Positions 9,972-18,856 of a DNA stretch of 27,303 bases are shown here, in pieces (positions within the stretch are counted from its first letter, which is position 1; each line of letters begins with the position of its first letter). This DNA comes from Nemertoderma westbladi (Eukaryota > Xenacoelomorpha > Nemertodermatida > Nemertodermatidae). The stretch spans positions 1 through 27,303 of the forward strand of contig JAUCBJ010000773.1 of NCBI GenBank assembly GCA_032718475.1. Reading direction: 5' to 3'. The notes beneath the pieces are model-generated. The model was given only the letters and a program-made list of their open reading frames with translations, was not told where the DNA came from and did not search any database. The position numbers and the translations under genes are program-made.

Positions 9972-10788
9972 TTTGTGTCTATTTAATATTAAATAATAAA
10001 ATTTACGGGAATAAATTTAAATTCATCTTTTAATGAATTTGATAAATTGTCATTTTTATACAATTTATAACATTCCCAAAATTCCATTAATTAATAGATC
10101 ATGGGAGCGGAGATTCACCCTATTAAGTGTATTAGTGTGCGAGAATCTCCAATATATAGTCAATAGCCGATAAAATTCATAAAATCATGTATAAAGGGGA
10201 TATTGACAATTAAAGAATTACTATTAAATAGCATCCCAGATCTGTATGCATGAGAATTACCCTAATCCTACCGCTAGCTTTCCATAATGTCACCATAGCA
10301 ACAACCACGCTAGAATTAGAAGTGAGTTAAATAACAATAGAAAGCTTGCCCCATTGAATAGCATAGGGAATAAATAGCACACTGCTAGTATCCAAGGATA
10401 CCTAATAATAACGTGGCATTCTGGAAGGCACTGACTAACGGACAAATGGCCCGAATGTGTGCGGTTTGTGACAGTTGTGTGGAATTTGTGCGTTTATAGG
10501 TGAATGTTACTACTAAAGTGTGTTTACAGTAGCGAGTCGCAATTGTGAAAGTAGCCCTAACTCTCCAGTAAGAACCTGAAGTAAATCTAAGCCTTTGGGA
10601 CGGACGGTGGAGTGACTCGCGCTGGTTGTTGTGGTCGTTGTGCAGCTACTACGTTGGCGATAGGCACATCGGCGAAAGTACACCAGCGCTGAGGATCTTG
10701 CGCTGTCCGGGGGCCGAGAGGGGTAGGCAGCGACGCCCGCTAGCCTAATTATAACTAATTATAATATTGATAAACTCATATAGCAGAT
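9972..10788. other. Noncoding DNA; AT-rich, then a CpG-containing leader-like segment
   Basis: 9972-10430 is AT-rich with no ORF; a GGAGATTC / GAATCTCC inverted repeat lies at 10109-10116 and 10143-10150. From about 10440 to 10745 composition shifts to higher G+C with frequent CpG (for example GGACGGACGG and GGCAGCGACGCCCGC). It resembles a 5' leader or first exon upstream of the ATG at 10789. No TATA box or splice site could be assigned with confidence. Confidence 0.4.
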
Positions 10789-11178
10789 ATGACTGAGTTG
10801 ATAGAAGATGATCTTGGTATCAGGGAGAAATATACTCTACCGTTGCAAGCGTTTATTGATAGCTTGATACGCAGCGACGCTAGTCCAACTACTACGGAGG
10901 ACGATGGTCGATATATCGAACCGCCGATGTCCCAGGAGCAACTTACGCGTGAATTGGACTATCGAAAATTCACTGCTCGCTATACGCATCGTAATGGTAC
11001 GCATATGGACTTCTTAACTACTGGTCATCCTATCGATTTACACGATACGGACGATGTCGACACCGAAAGGGAAATGGTACTATTTAAATATCCTACCCAG
11101 CGGAGTCGGAACGATAAACTGAAAATCGAATGCGAAAATTCTATTCGAAATCGACTTGAAAGAGAAGACGTTAAATAG
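10789..11178 (+). CDS. Unidentified 129-residue hydrophilic protein
   Basis: An ATG-initiated ORF with a purine at -3 (AGATATGA) and a CpG-containing leader upstream. The protein is charged and soluble-looking, with no signal peptide, membrane segment or cysteine-rich motif. It has an acidic N-terminus (MTELIEDDLGIREKY), a middle part with PPMSQEQLTRELDYRKFTA, and a C-terminus rich in Arg, Lys, Asp and Glu. Codons keep many CpGs (TCGATATATCGAACC, GAATTGGACTATCG), unlike the surrounding AT-rich DNA, which argues against long neutral decay. AATAAA occurs about 60 bp after the stop, near 11236. It could be a small gene, a first coding exon, or an accessory or gag-like ORF of another retroelement. 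I do not recognise the family. Confidence 0.4.
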   Translation: MTELIEDDLGIREKYTLPLQAFIDSLIRSDASPTTTEDDGRYIEPPMSQEQLTRELDYRKFTARYTHRNGTHMDFLTTGHPIDLHDTDDVDTEREMVLFKYPTQRSRNDKLKIECENSIRNRLEREDVK

Positions 11179-11290
11179 TATCATCTTGTTTCTTGCGTTA
11201 TATGGGTTTATGAGGGTCCTGAATCCGATGGAATCAATAAAAACATCTCTTGACATCGCAAACTTGTACTTTTTGGTGATGGGTACGAAA

Positions 11291-11308
11291 TTTGGTGCTA
11301 GCACCAAA
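11291..11308. repeat. Perfect 18-bp palindrome
   Basis: TTTGGTGCTAGCACCAAA is self-complementary with no loop, flanked by near-symmetric AAAT/AATT. It lies about 110 bp after the stop of the unidentified ORF. It could be a dimeric protein-binding site or a transposon-end relic. Confidence 0.7.
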
Positions 11309-11359
11309 ATTTGCCAAATTACGCCGAAAAATACAAGTAGCAATGATCTGGCATATTAG

Positions 11360-13035
11360 AAATGTATTCCATTAGAATCAGCGCCCTAGAAAACCAGAAA
11401 ATGTGAATTTATAGCATCGTTTAAGTGAATTAAAAATTTTGTGTTCTAACTGGAGTGATGGTTACTTGTTTTTTTCATTTTTTTCCTACGCAAAGAGGAC
11501 AAAACAGCCATTTTTAGTAATCATATAATTTTTAAATATTTTCAAATGTGTTTTTACGCCCCAGAAAACCTGTATTGAAAAACAATTAGCCAAAAAATGT
11601 AACTTTCAAATTTTGTGTAAATTGTACACTACTTGTAATTTTGGTGCTGCAATATAACCACCCCAGTACATTTTTTCGAAATTTTTTTTTTTGGTCGGAT
11701 CCAGACTACGGATACCTACGTACAAACAAAAAATCAGACGTTTTCGTAAAAGTTTGTAGATTTTAGGGGGGGGGGAGGGGGAGGGGGGGGCAATATGACC
11801 CCCCCGGTATTTGTACAACATTTTATAGCCCGGTACTAATAGGGTTAAAGAAAACGTCCACACACTCTCCTCGTGTTAATGGCTGTTTGACTCCACGATA
11901 TCAATGTTAACGAAAGCTGTAGCTTGTCGTGGGAAAGATGACTTACAATAATTTCGATTCCGGAGTACCCCCCATGTAATCTGATATGACAGATTAACAA
12001 TAAAATTAGCAGCACCGGGAAAATATTTAAGCAACGAGCTTCAGTCATTGGATAATTGGTTAAATTACTCTCACCTTCAATTTCATTGGTCATAAATAAC
12101 AGTAATCAAAGGTCATAAACCAAGTATAATAGACCAGAACGGTGGCCTTTTTTTTAACTAATTTAGTTTAAAAATACATGTGCGACGCTGAAAAAACTCT
12201 ACCTCGGTAAATTTATTTTTCAAAAACTTTCCTTAGATTTTCAGGTCTTAGCGCTGCCCAAAAGTTAGTAGCCTACTTTTGCTTATTCGTTATTCATACT
12301 AGGACGGACGTAACAATGCACATTGGTGAATGTCCATGGTAATACAGCATGCAGTTGTCTAAATATGGGCTGATTTATTAATTTGTTTTCTTGAAAAGAA
12401 AACTCATTTTCAGTCTCTCAGTTTCAGTTTCAATTTCCAGCCCAGTTTCTCATTTTCATAATGTCAAAATAAATTACAACTAAATAAAAATAACGCTAAC
12501 AAAACAAAAAGGGGTTAGGGGGTAATGCCTATCCCACTCTCCTATGACAATTTGTTAAGCATCAAAGATTAAATTAGGCATTGCTTCTTTAAGATTTGGA
12601 AAGTTCTGTTTAATATCGGATAGCCGCCTAGAGTACATACAGCAGTACATTACTGCAGTAGCCTACAGAGTAGTACTCGTACAATGTGCATTTCATTGAC
12701 GACGAAATAACTTAGGCCTAATTATGTGCTGAGTCAGGAAATTGCTCTACTGTATTTTCATTAATGATATCTTTAATCAACGATTCTGATTATTTAAGTA
12801 CCGGTAGTCCTGCACATACAATTATACCAACACACAGACCGCACTTCGAGATGAGTGGTACTGTTTATATTCATGATGAGAATCGAACAATATAAACCGG
12901 ATATTAAATGAAAGAGATGAGATCGGGGTGGGAAGTGGACACGGAATCCTTGATTAATGAGAATTGTTGCTAATTAAATATCTACGGGGCTGGGTTGTGA
13001 CATTAAATAAGAAAAATCGGAATTAACGTAAACAA
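11360..13035. other. Noncoding AT-rich DNA with a G-rich tract
   Basis: No supported gene. A run of ten G, A, five G, A, eight G occurs at 11766-11790 and is a strong G-quadruplex candidate on the plus strand. The phrase GCAATATRACCMCCCC occurs on both sides of that area (about 11649 and 11790). An inverted repeat GTTTATATT / AATATAAAC is at 12863-12871 and 12889-12897. Short open frames here lack recognisable domains. Confidence 0.6.
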
Positions 13036-13308
13036 GTGCAAGTGCAAAAACAAGCTTCCCTCCCAGTATCACTCGGGGGGTTGGGCATTAGGAGTACGCG
13101 GGACGTTTCAGTACCTGCCTTTTTGGCATCAGTCTTCGGATGCACTCCCCTACTCCGAGCACTCCTCCCTCCTCATGTTGAAGGTAACACAGATCCAGCA
13201 ATAACCCTGGCTATGACACAACTCCCCCCAGGAACAAGTCCACCACCCAACCCTTCTATACAGAAAGCGTGGGACCACCCCATGAGCGTTATCCGGTTTG
13301 AAGAACTA
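13036..13308 (+). pseudogene. LINE ORF fragment, upstream half (interrupted)
   Basis: The frame encodes QASLPVSLGGLGIRSTRDVS followed by VPAFLASVFG, a sequence typical of the region after the reverse transcriptase in non-LTR retrotransposons. It ends as WDHPMSVIRFEEL, where a DNA element has inserted at TA 13307-13308. The LINE is 5'-truncated at about 13036, as is usual for incomplete reverse transcription. The downstream half resumes at 15698 in a frame offset explained exactly by the insertion. Confidence 0.85.
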
Positions 13309-13740
13309 CAGTCTTGTTCACAATTAAAATCCATTCTTCAATCTGCATCAATCTGAATCAATCTACTCTCGTAGAAAAATAATAGTTAGATTGATGAAAT
13401 TGAACCTACTTTCAACTTCTTCAATCCAGACTTTCTGTCTAGATTGATCAGATTTAACAGATTGAAAATCCCTCTATGCAGAGATGCCATGGGTTAGTAT
13501 AGGGCAGTGAATAAAGAGCGGGGGCGGCTAGGCGGGTAGACTAAGCTCAAAGAGCAGGGCGGCTGCATCAAACAACTATAGGCCAGGCTACTAATGGGAT
13601 CCCGTAAAGCCTTAGATTGATTGACAGGCACTGTAACAATACAGTTGGTGTGTGTGTGTGTATGTGGTGTTCTAAGTTCTACTGAATTGCGGTTTCATTA
13701 CCCCTGCATAACTTAACTATAGTTAAATTCCTCGGATCTA

Positions 13741-13854
13741 GGACACTTCCCCCCCGGACACTTCCCCCCCGGACACTTCCCCACCGCCCAAGTAGGACAC
13801 ATCCCCCCCGGACACTTCCCCCCCGGACACTTGCCCCCCGGACACTTCCCCCCC
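13741..13854. repeat. Left arm: 15-bp minisatellite, seven units
   Basis: Units start at 13741, 13756, 13771 (24 bp, with the CCGCCCAAGTA insertion), 13795 (T to A change), 13810, 13825 (one C to G) and 13840. The C-rich runs make the plus strand a possible i-motif former and the minus strand G-quadruplex prone. Confidence 0.95.
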
Positions 13855-14029
13855 AGTTAAAGTTTAAAATTAATCTGGGTGCATCAAAGCAATAAACAAA
13901 AGTTAAAGATGGTTACAGGACAAGTTGTATCTAGACAAGTTTTTTCAAAATTATAAAAGAAACATTTTTATAGTCAAATTTTGTTTGTTTATCTTTTAAT
14001 TCCTTTAATTCTTTTAATTTCTTTTAATT

Positions 14030-14101
14030 GGGGGCTGCCGCCCCCAAACCCCCGCTTCTTTTGTTGGGGGCTACCGCCCCCAAACCCCCGCTTCTTTTTT
14101 T
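14030..14101. repeat. 36-bp GC-rich tandem duplication inside the foldback element
   Basis: Two copies (14030-14065 and 14066-14101) each start with GGGGGCTRCCGCCCCC, itself an inverted repeat able to form a short hairpin. AAACCCCCGCTTCTTTT follows. A degenerate third piece (ATCGCCCCCAGACCCCGG) comes next. It contrasts sharply with the AT-rich flanks. Confidence 0.85.
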
Positions 14102-14801
14102 TTATCGCCCCCAGACCCCGGCAGTTCCCTGAGTGCCCGGGGTGAAAGACTTAAGACCACTTTGAAATAATTAATTCATGTTTGAATCATCAGATAATAA
14201 ATTGACTAAGCCTAAAGTAGGAGCTGTATTGAATGTTAACCAATTTAATATATAAATTACTACAATATTATATAATTCAACAAAATCCTATTAAAAATAT
14301 TGCAAGTAACCAGGAAATTTAATATGTAGTGTGTATAATATCTATATAGTATGTGTATAGTAATATGTATATCAATATGTAATGCTGAACACAGAATACA
14401 GGTCGACGCATGTCGATTTTACCCTGGAGAGGTATAATTTTGATTGCAACAATAATATTCATCCCCATCTGCTACAATTTGAAGAAGACTATTACATAAT
14501 AATACCTATAATTAAAACAATTATTTATTATAATTCTATAGTTAATAAAAACAGTATATCATTCCGGGGATGGAATTTATAGGTTATCTAATATAATTAA
14601 TTGTTTAAAGATTAGCAAACAATACGATGTAATTGCATTGATAAAACCCATAAATAAAACTTGGATATAAAATGTAAATTCGGGATGCAAAAGATCACTT
14701 TCTGAGCTACGAAAGGAAAATTGGATACAACTTATCTGGATACAAGCGGTCCGTTTACCTTACAAAATGAAAAATACGAATGTGCGAAGTAAAGAACAGT
14801 C

Positions 14802-14970
14802 GGGGGGGAAGTGTCCGCGGGGGGGAAGTGTCTGGGGGGGAAGTGTCCGGGGGGAAGTGTCCTACTTGAGCGGGGGGGAACTGTCCGGGGGGGAAGTGTC
14901 CGGGGGGGAAGTGTCCTACTTGAGCGGGGGGGAACTGTCCGGGGGGGAAGTGTCCGGGGGGGAAGTGTCC
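14802..14970. repeat. Right arm: 15-bp minisatellite, ten units, inverted
   Basis: Units read GGGGGGGAAGTGTCC on the plus strand, the reverse complement of the left arm. Two units carry the TACTTGAGC spacer, and a block of about 54 bp (three units plus spacer) is duplicated. This indicates growth of the arm by unequal exchange after insertion. Glycine-rich and proline-rich ORFs predicted across this array are artefacts of the repeat. Confidence 0.95.
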
Positions 14971-15697
14971 GAACACCAAATTCCTCCTTTCCAGTTTTGG
15001 TCTATACAATGTAGGCCTACTGTATAGATTATTGTACTTGGCTAACCGCACTATTCCCTGCATTAAATATTACAATAAACGAATAACCCCCTGGAAAAAT
15101 GCTTGGTAGAATGTATCGTACTGTATAAATAATTTTTGAATAAATAATTGTTTATAATTAAATATATTTATGTTACTTATTATTCAATTATTTAATTTAA
15201 ATATACAAATAAAAGCATGCAAATAACACAATAAGGAATGAATAAATATAATCATAATCATTAGATCATTATAATGCAATCTCTTATATACAATATTTAA
15301 TGTGCTGCATGTGCCTTAGATAGTTTACGTTTAGAAAAACCGTTCGTTATCGCTTTAGCCGCTATAGATATTTTAAACGTTTTTATTATTAAATAGTACA
15401 TGTAGGCGCCCATTTACAATGTTTTTCGCCCGCAGGCACTAATGTTTCGCGGGCACTAACGTCCCAAGACCATGCTTACTACATTTACTTTATTTGCTTG
15501 CAAGTGCCCCATAATGATCCCTGCATTAACCTACTCTATCAAATCAACAGCTTTATTTTGTGGAGCCAACCATGACCGTCTGTCAATCACTCAGTGGGCT
15601 GGAATACTTGCGGCACCATAAAAGATTTTTCCAGATTGAGCAAATTGAACAGATTGAACAGATTGAAGAATGGACTTTAATTGAGAACATAACTGTA

Positions 15698-16450
15698 CTA
15701 GCAGCCACTAGCACCCTCCTCAGCAAGGCACGTCTGTTAGCCGCCAGGGCAGATCACTCTGGGGACTAGCTAAACGCCCTTCCAATATCTTCACTGGGAC
15801 TCCGCCTCGAGGATGACCAACTACGAATTGGCGTAGCTCTCCGCCTAGGCACTACAATCTGCACTGAGCATGAATGTAGGAGCTGCGGTATTCAAGTAAA
15901 CACCTCAGGTGTACACGGACTAAGCTGCGTCCATAACTATGGAAAATACACCCGCCATGCTGAAGCGAACGACATCATCCACCGCGCCCTTAACTCAGCT
16001 GGTATACCATCCACCCTAGAACCAAGAGGCATGACGAGAGATGGGAAAAAACCTGATGGAATGACTCTGTCACCATGGTCAAAAGGCAGGATGCTTGTTT
16101 GGGACTATACATGTAGGGATACCCTACCGACATCCTACCTCCCCACGACGTCCCAGACAGCCGGAGCAGCAGCAACCGCAGCAGAGCGTGTAAAGGCACA
16201 CAAATACGCTGACCTATGCCATGACTACCACTTTGTGACTATAGCTACAGAGACCCTCGGACCCATCGGTGCTGAAGCAACCAGCACCATTCGTGAGATA
16301 GGGAGGAGGATCGCCCATACCACTGGTGAACCCCGGTCCACAGCTTTCCTCCACCAACGCCTATCCATGGCGGTGGTAAGAGGAAATGCCACCGCAGTCC
16401 TCGGCACCTTCCCCTCTAACAGAAACCTAGACGAGATTTTCCTACTTTAA
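15698..16450 (+). pseudogene. LINE ORF fragment, downstream half (C-terminus)
   Basis: Continues the LINE after the insertion with LLSKARLLAARADHSGD, then a TAG at 15767-15769 where the family usually has Trp (probable TGG to TAG). The frame then stays open to 16450. A zinc-like CTEHECRSCG and VHGLSC motif comes first, then RH-ND-I-RAL-type sequence, then KPDGMTLSPWSKGRMLVWD, whose PD...D spacing fits a restriction-like (PD-(D/E)XK) nuclease. The end is QRLSMAVVRGNATAVLGTF. The nuclease reading is an inference from the motif. The family is a LINE C-terminal region, but I cannot assign a clade. Confidence 0.85.
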
Positions 16451-17134
16451 TAGCGATCACCTCCTGCACGACGAATAGATGCCTTTTATTATTCCTTTCC
16501 CTTTTTTTTTATCACATTTTAGCTCATATCACATTTTATCAAAATTAGTATTGTTGTCTTCTTAATTTGTTTTTTTAGAGTAGCATTATCATCTGCAGGC
16601 CCTTCTTGCTCGCCACCACCCCTACACAAACTTATTTAGGTTATATAAAATGTCCCATTATTCTTATTATTGTAATATAATGTACAGATTACTTTTAGTT
16701 AGTACTGTAAATTTATTGTTAAGTGCATTTCCTGTTCATTTTTGAGTACATATTTCTTTAAGTAATTTGGAATTTTACTCCTGTGCATTGTAACTAATAT
16801 AATAATATAATATCTACAATATATATTTAGAATAAATTAACATTATCACTGTAACTTATTAAAACTGTTTGGTGATAAATTGATAATTATTTTATTTTGA
16901 AGATGTTTAAATTTGAGTGCAATGTGATTGGGGTTTCATTTAAATCAGAGGTTTGTTTAATTTTTAATTTAGCTATTATAATTCACTTTATTTTCTGTAA
17001 TAAATTCCCCTAACCTTTGCGTTAATTTATGGTCTACATTAAACTAATTTACAGTATGGACAGAGCCACATATTGTGTTGTAATGGTTGACCATAAATAA
17101 TTTATGGTATATGAATAGTACTGTACAATACTGT
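16451..17134 (+). other. LINE 3' untranslated region grading into AT-rich DNA
   Basis: No ORF. The segment right after the LINE stop (CACCTCCTGCACGACGAAT, then a T-rich stretch) is probably the LINE 3' UTR. AATAAATT occurs at about 16831. I could not find a clear 3' tail or a target duplication matching the 5' junction. An inverted TTTATGGTC / GACCATAAA pair lies at 17026-17034 and 17089-17097. Confidence 0.5.
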
Positions 17135-17526
17135 CGGTATTATTAGAAGGCACACTTTTACATTTTTTAATTAATGAAATCCGATAATTTCGACCCTAAA
17201 AGTAATTTAATACCAATTACTGTCTCTGCTGATTGGTTTTTAGGGGTAATCCTATGATGGCAAAACACCACAAGATGGCGCTCAAATTAGAACAGCACAG
17301 TCAGCGTGTAGGCCTACAGCATTGCAACTGCTACACTGCAGTTCTGTGTAGTTACGATCACCAGTCAGCCTGTTCACATGCGCCACTTGCCTGGCAGTCA
17401 CTGTACAGTGTACACATGTAACCCGGAGGTACCTGGGTACCGTATGCCGTAATGCGTATGCAGTGTTGGGTTAGGGTACCGGCTGACCGGACCGGTTCCT
17501 TTACCCCTTCAGGCTGTACCATGCTA

Positions 17527-18498
17527 CAAGTCCCTAAAAGGTGCCACCCTGATCCATAGCGCGGGAAATTCAAATGATTGAAAGACATGTTATTTGTACT
17601 GGAACTATATATTGGCGGTAAATTCAAATCTGTTTTAACATTGAATACATGAATAGAGTAAGACTAATGTAATTCATTGAATCAGAATAAATTATTTCTT
17701 AACGGTTTAACTCACTCATTCGTTAATGTTGTTGATTTATCTAGTCTGGGGCTTCGAGCACCACGTGAACAACTAAACTGGCTGGTTACATAGTCTGGGA
17801 CTTCGAGCAGCACGTGAACAACTAAACCAGCACGTTTACTAGTCCGGGGCTTCGAGCAGCACGTGAACAACTAAGCTGACTGGTTAACTAGTCTGGGACT
17901 TCGAGCAGCACGTGAACAACTAAGCTGGCGGGTTATCTAGTCTGGGACTTCGAGCAGCACGTGAACAACTAAGCTGACTGGTTAACTAGTCTGGGACTTC
18001 GAGCAGCACGTGAACAACTAAGCTGGCGGGTTATCTAGTATGGGACTTCAAGCAGCACGTGAACAACTAAGCTGACTGGTTAACTAGTCTGGGACTTCGA
18101 GCAGCGCGTGAACAACTAAGCTGACTGGTTAACTAGTCTGGGACTTTGAGCAGCACGTGAACAACTAAGCTGGCGGGTTATCTTGTCTGGGACTTCGAGC
18201 AGCACGTGAACAACTAAGCTGACTGGTTAACTAGTCTGGGGCATCGAGCAGCACGTGAACAACTAAGCTGACTGGTTAACTAGTCTGGGACTTCGAGCAG
18301 CACGTGAACAACTAAGCTTACAGGTTAACTAGTCTGGGACTTCAAGCAGCACGTGAACAACTAAGCTGACTGGTTAACTAGTCTGGGACTTCGAGCAGCG
18401 CGTGAACAACTAAGCTGACTGGTTAAATAGTATGGGACTTTGAGCGCTTTGAGCGATTTCCCGCGCTATGGAGCAGGGTGGCACCTTTTAGGGACTTG
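17527..18498. repeat. Inner inverted-repeat element enclosing the 49-bp array
   Basis: 17527-17569 and 18456-18498 are inverted copies of 43 bp with a single mismatch, starting CAAGTCCCTAAAAGGTGCC. An 11-bp direct repeat TGTACCATGCT lies just outside (17515-17525 and 18507-18517) and may be a target duplication, though the right side has about 8 extra bases repeating the ACAAGTC end. Elements with short inverted ends and a tandem-repeat core are known in marine invertebrates; none encodes a protein here. Confidence 0.72.
17743..18446. repeat. 49-bp tandem array, 14 units plus partial, with E-box palindromes
   Basis: Units start at 17743 and then exactly every 49 bp to 18429, with no indels. 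The core is AGTCTGGGACTTCGAGCAG, then CACGTGAACAACTAAGCTG. Twelve of the 14 full units keep CACGTG; those starting 18086 and 18380 have CGCGTG. The last 12 bp alternates mainly between GACTGGTTAACT and GGCGGGTTATCT, so local higher-order duplication occurred. Confidence 0.96.
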
Positions 18499-18524
18499 CA
18501 GACTTGTGTACCATGCTTGTAATC

Positions 18525-18656
18525 AAGGCTTACTAGATAATAGGCCATGCAGTCAGAATTCAGCCTTCTAACCCTTCTGAAGTGTTTATAAGTGAAATAC
18601 GATAGCAAGTTAGAAGGCTGAATTCTGGCTGCATGGCCTTTTATCTAGTAGGCCTT
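18525..18656. repeat. 132-bp hairpin / small MITE
   Basis: Arms 18525-18572 and 18609-18656 (48 bp each) are inverted copies with 45 matches and a 36-nt loop. The direct repeat TGCTTGTAAT lies at 18514-18523 and 18664-18673, close to both sides, suggesting an insertion with duplication. Six bases separate the right arm's end from it. The plus-strand RNA would fold into a long near-perfect stem. Confidence 0.85.
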
Positions 18657-18856
18657 GCTTCTTTGCTTGTAATACACTAGAACACTGATCAGCTGATGCT
18701 GAATTGATTCATCCAAGCCGCCTTTGGTCAACAAGACCCAACAACCAACCAGCAGACAGTATTTGGTATTAAATTACTTTTATGGGCGAAAATGGGACGA
18801 AATTATCGGATTTTATTAATTACGTACAAAATGTAAGGTGTGCCTTAATAATGCCG

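Larger units (their letters stand above)
13734..14977. mobile_element. Foldback-type element with minisatellite inverted arms
   Basis: Two arrays of the 15-bp unit GGACACTTCCCCCCC lie in opposite orientation (13741-13854 and 14802-14970). Both contain a variant unit with a CAAGTA spacer in the same orientation relative to their end. The pair is bracketed by the 9-bp direct repeat AAATTCCTC (13725-13733 and 14978-14986), a good target-site duplication. Between the arms is about 950 bp of AT-rich noncoding DNA, and AAGTTGTATC is inverted near both inner borders. Drosophila FB elements have tandem-repeat arms and 9-bp duplications; sea-urchin TU elements, as I recall, have arms of units of about 15 bp. 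No transposase ORF is visible. Confidence 0.75.
13309..15695. mobile_element. Tc1/mariner-like non-autonomous element inserted in the LINE
   Basis: Terminal inverted repeats of at least 37 bp (13309-13345 and 15659-15695; 33 of 37 match) start with CAGT and are flanked by TA on both sides (13307-13308 and 15696-15697). TA duplications and CAGT ends are typical of Tc1/mariner. Inside each end lie short CAATCTG-type repeats. Removing the element plus one TA restores the LINE frame, which fixes the boundaries. No transposase ORF is visible. Excluding the foldback element nested within it, the element is about 1.13 kb. Short ORFs reading through its right end into the LINE are chimeric. Confidence 0.85.
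17135..18856. mobile_element. Composite element with long outer inverted repeats (about 115 bp)
   Basis: The left end (about 17135-17248) and the reverse complement of the right end (about 18733-18856) align over their whole length with roughly 85% identity and a few gaps. Shared blocks include AAGGCACAC, AAATCCGATAATTTCG, AAAAGTAATTTAATACCAA and TACTGTCT. The body has no transposase. It contains a 43-bp inverted-repeat unit around a 49-bp tandem array, and a separate hairpin. No target duplication is obvious at the outer ends, so the superfamily is unknown. Confidence 0.72.

Noticed and set aside
14755-15063. Gly- or Pro-rich coding regions on both strands
   Set aside because: They are translations of the 15-bp minisatellite arm of the foldback element and have no independent support.
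15560-15769. Small gene encoding a QIEQIEQIEE repeat
   Set aside because: It is a chimera of the mariner-like element's right inverted end and the LINE frame, ending at the LINE's premature TAG.
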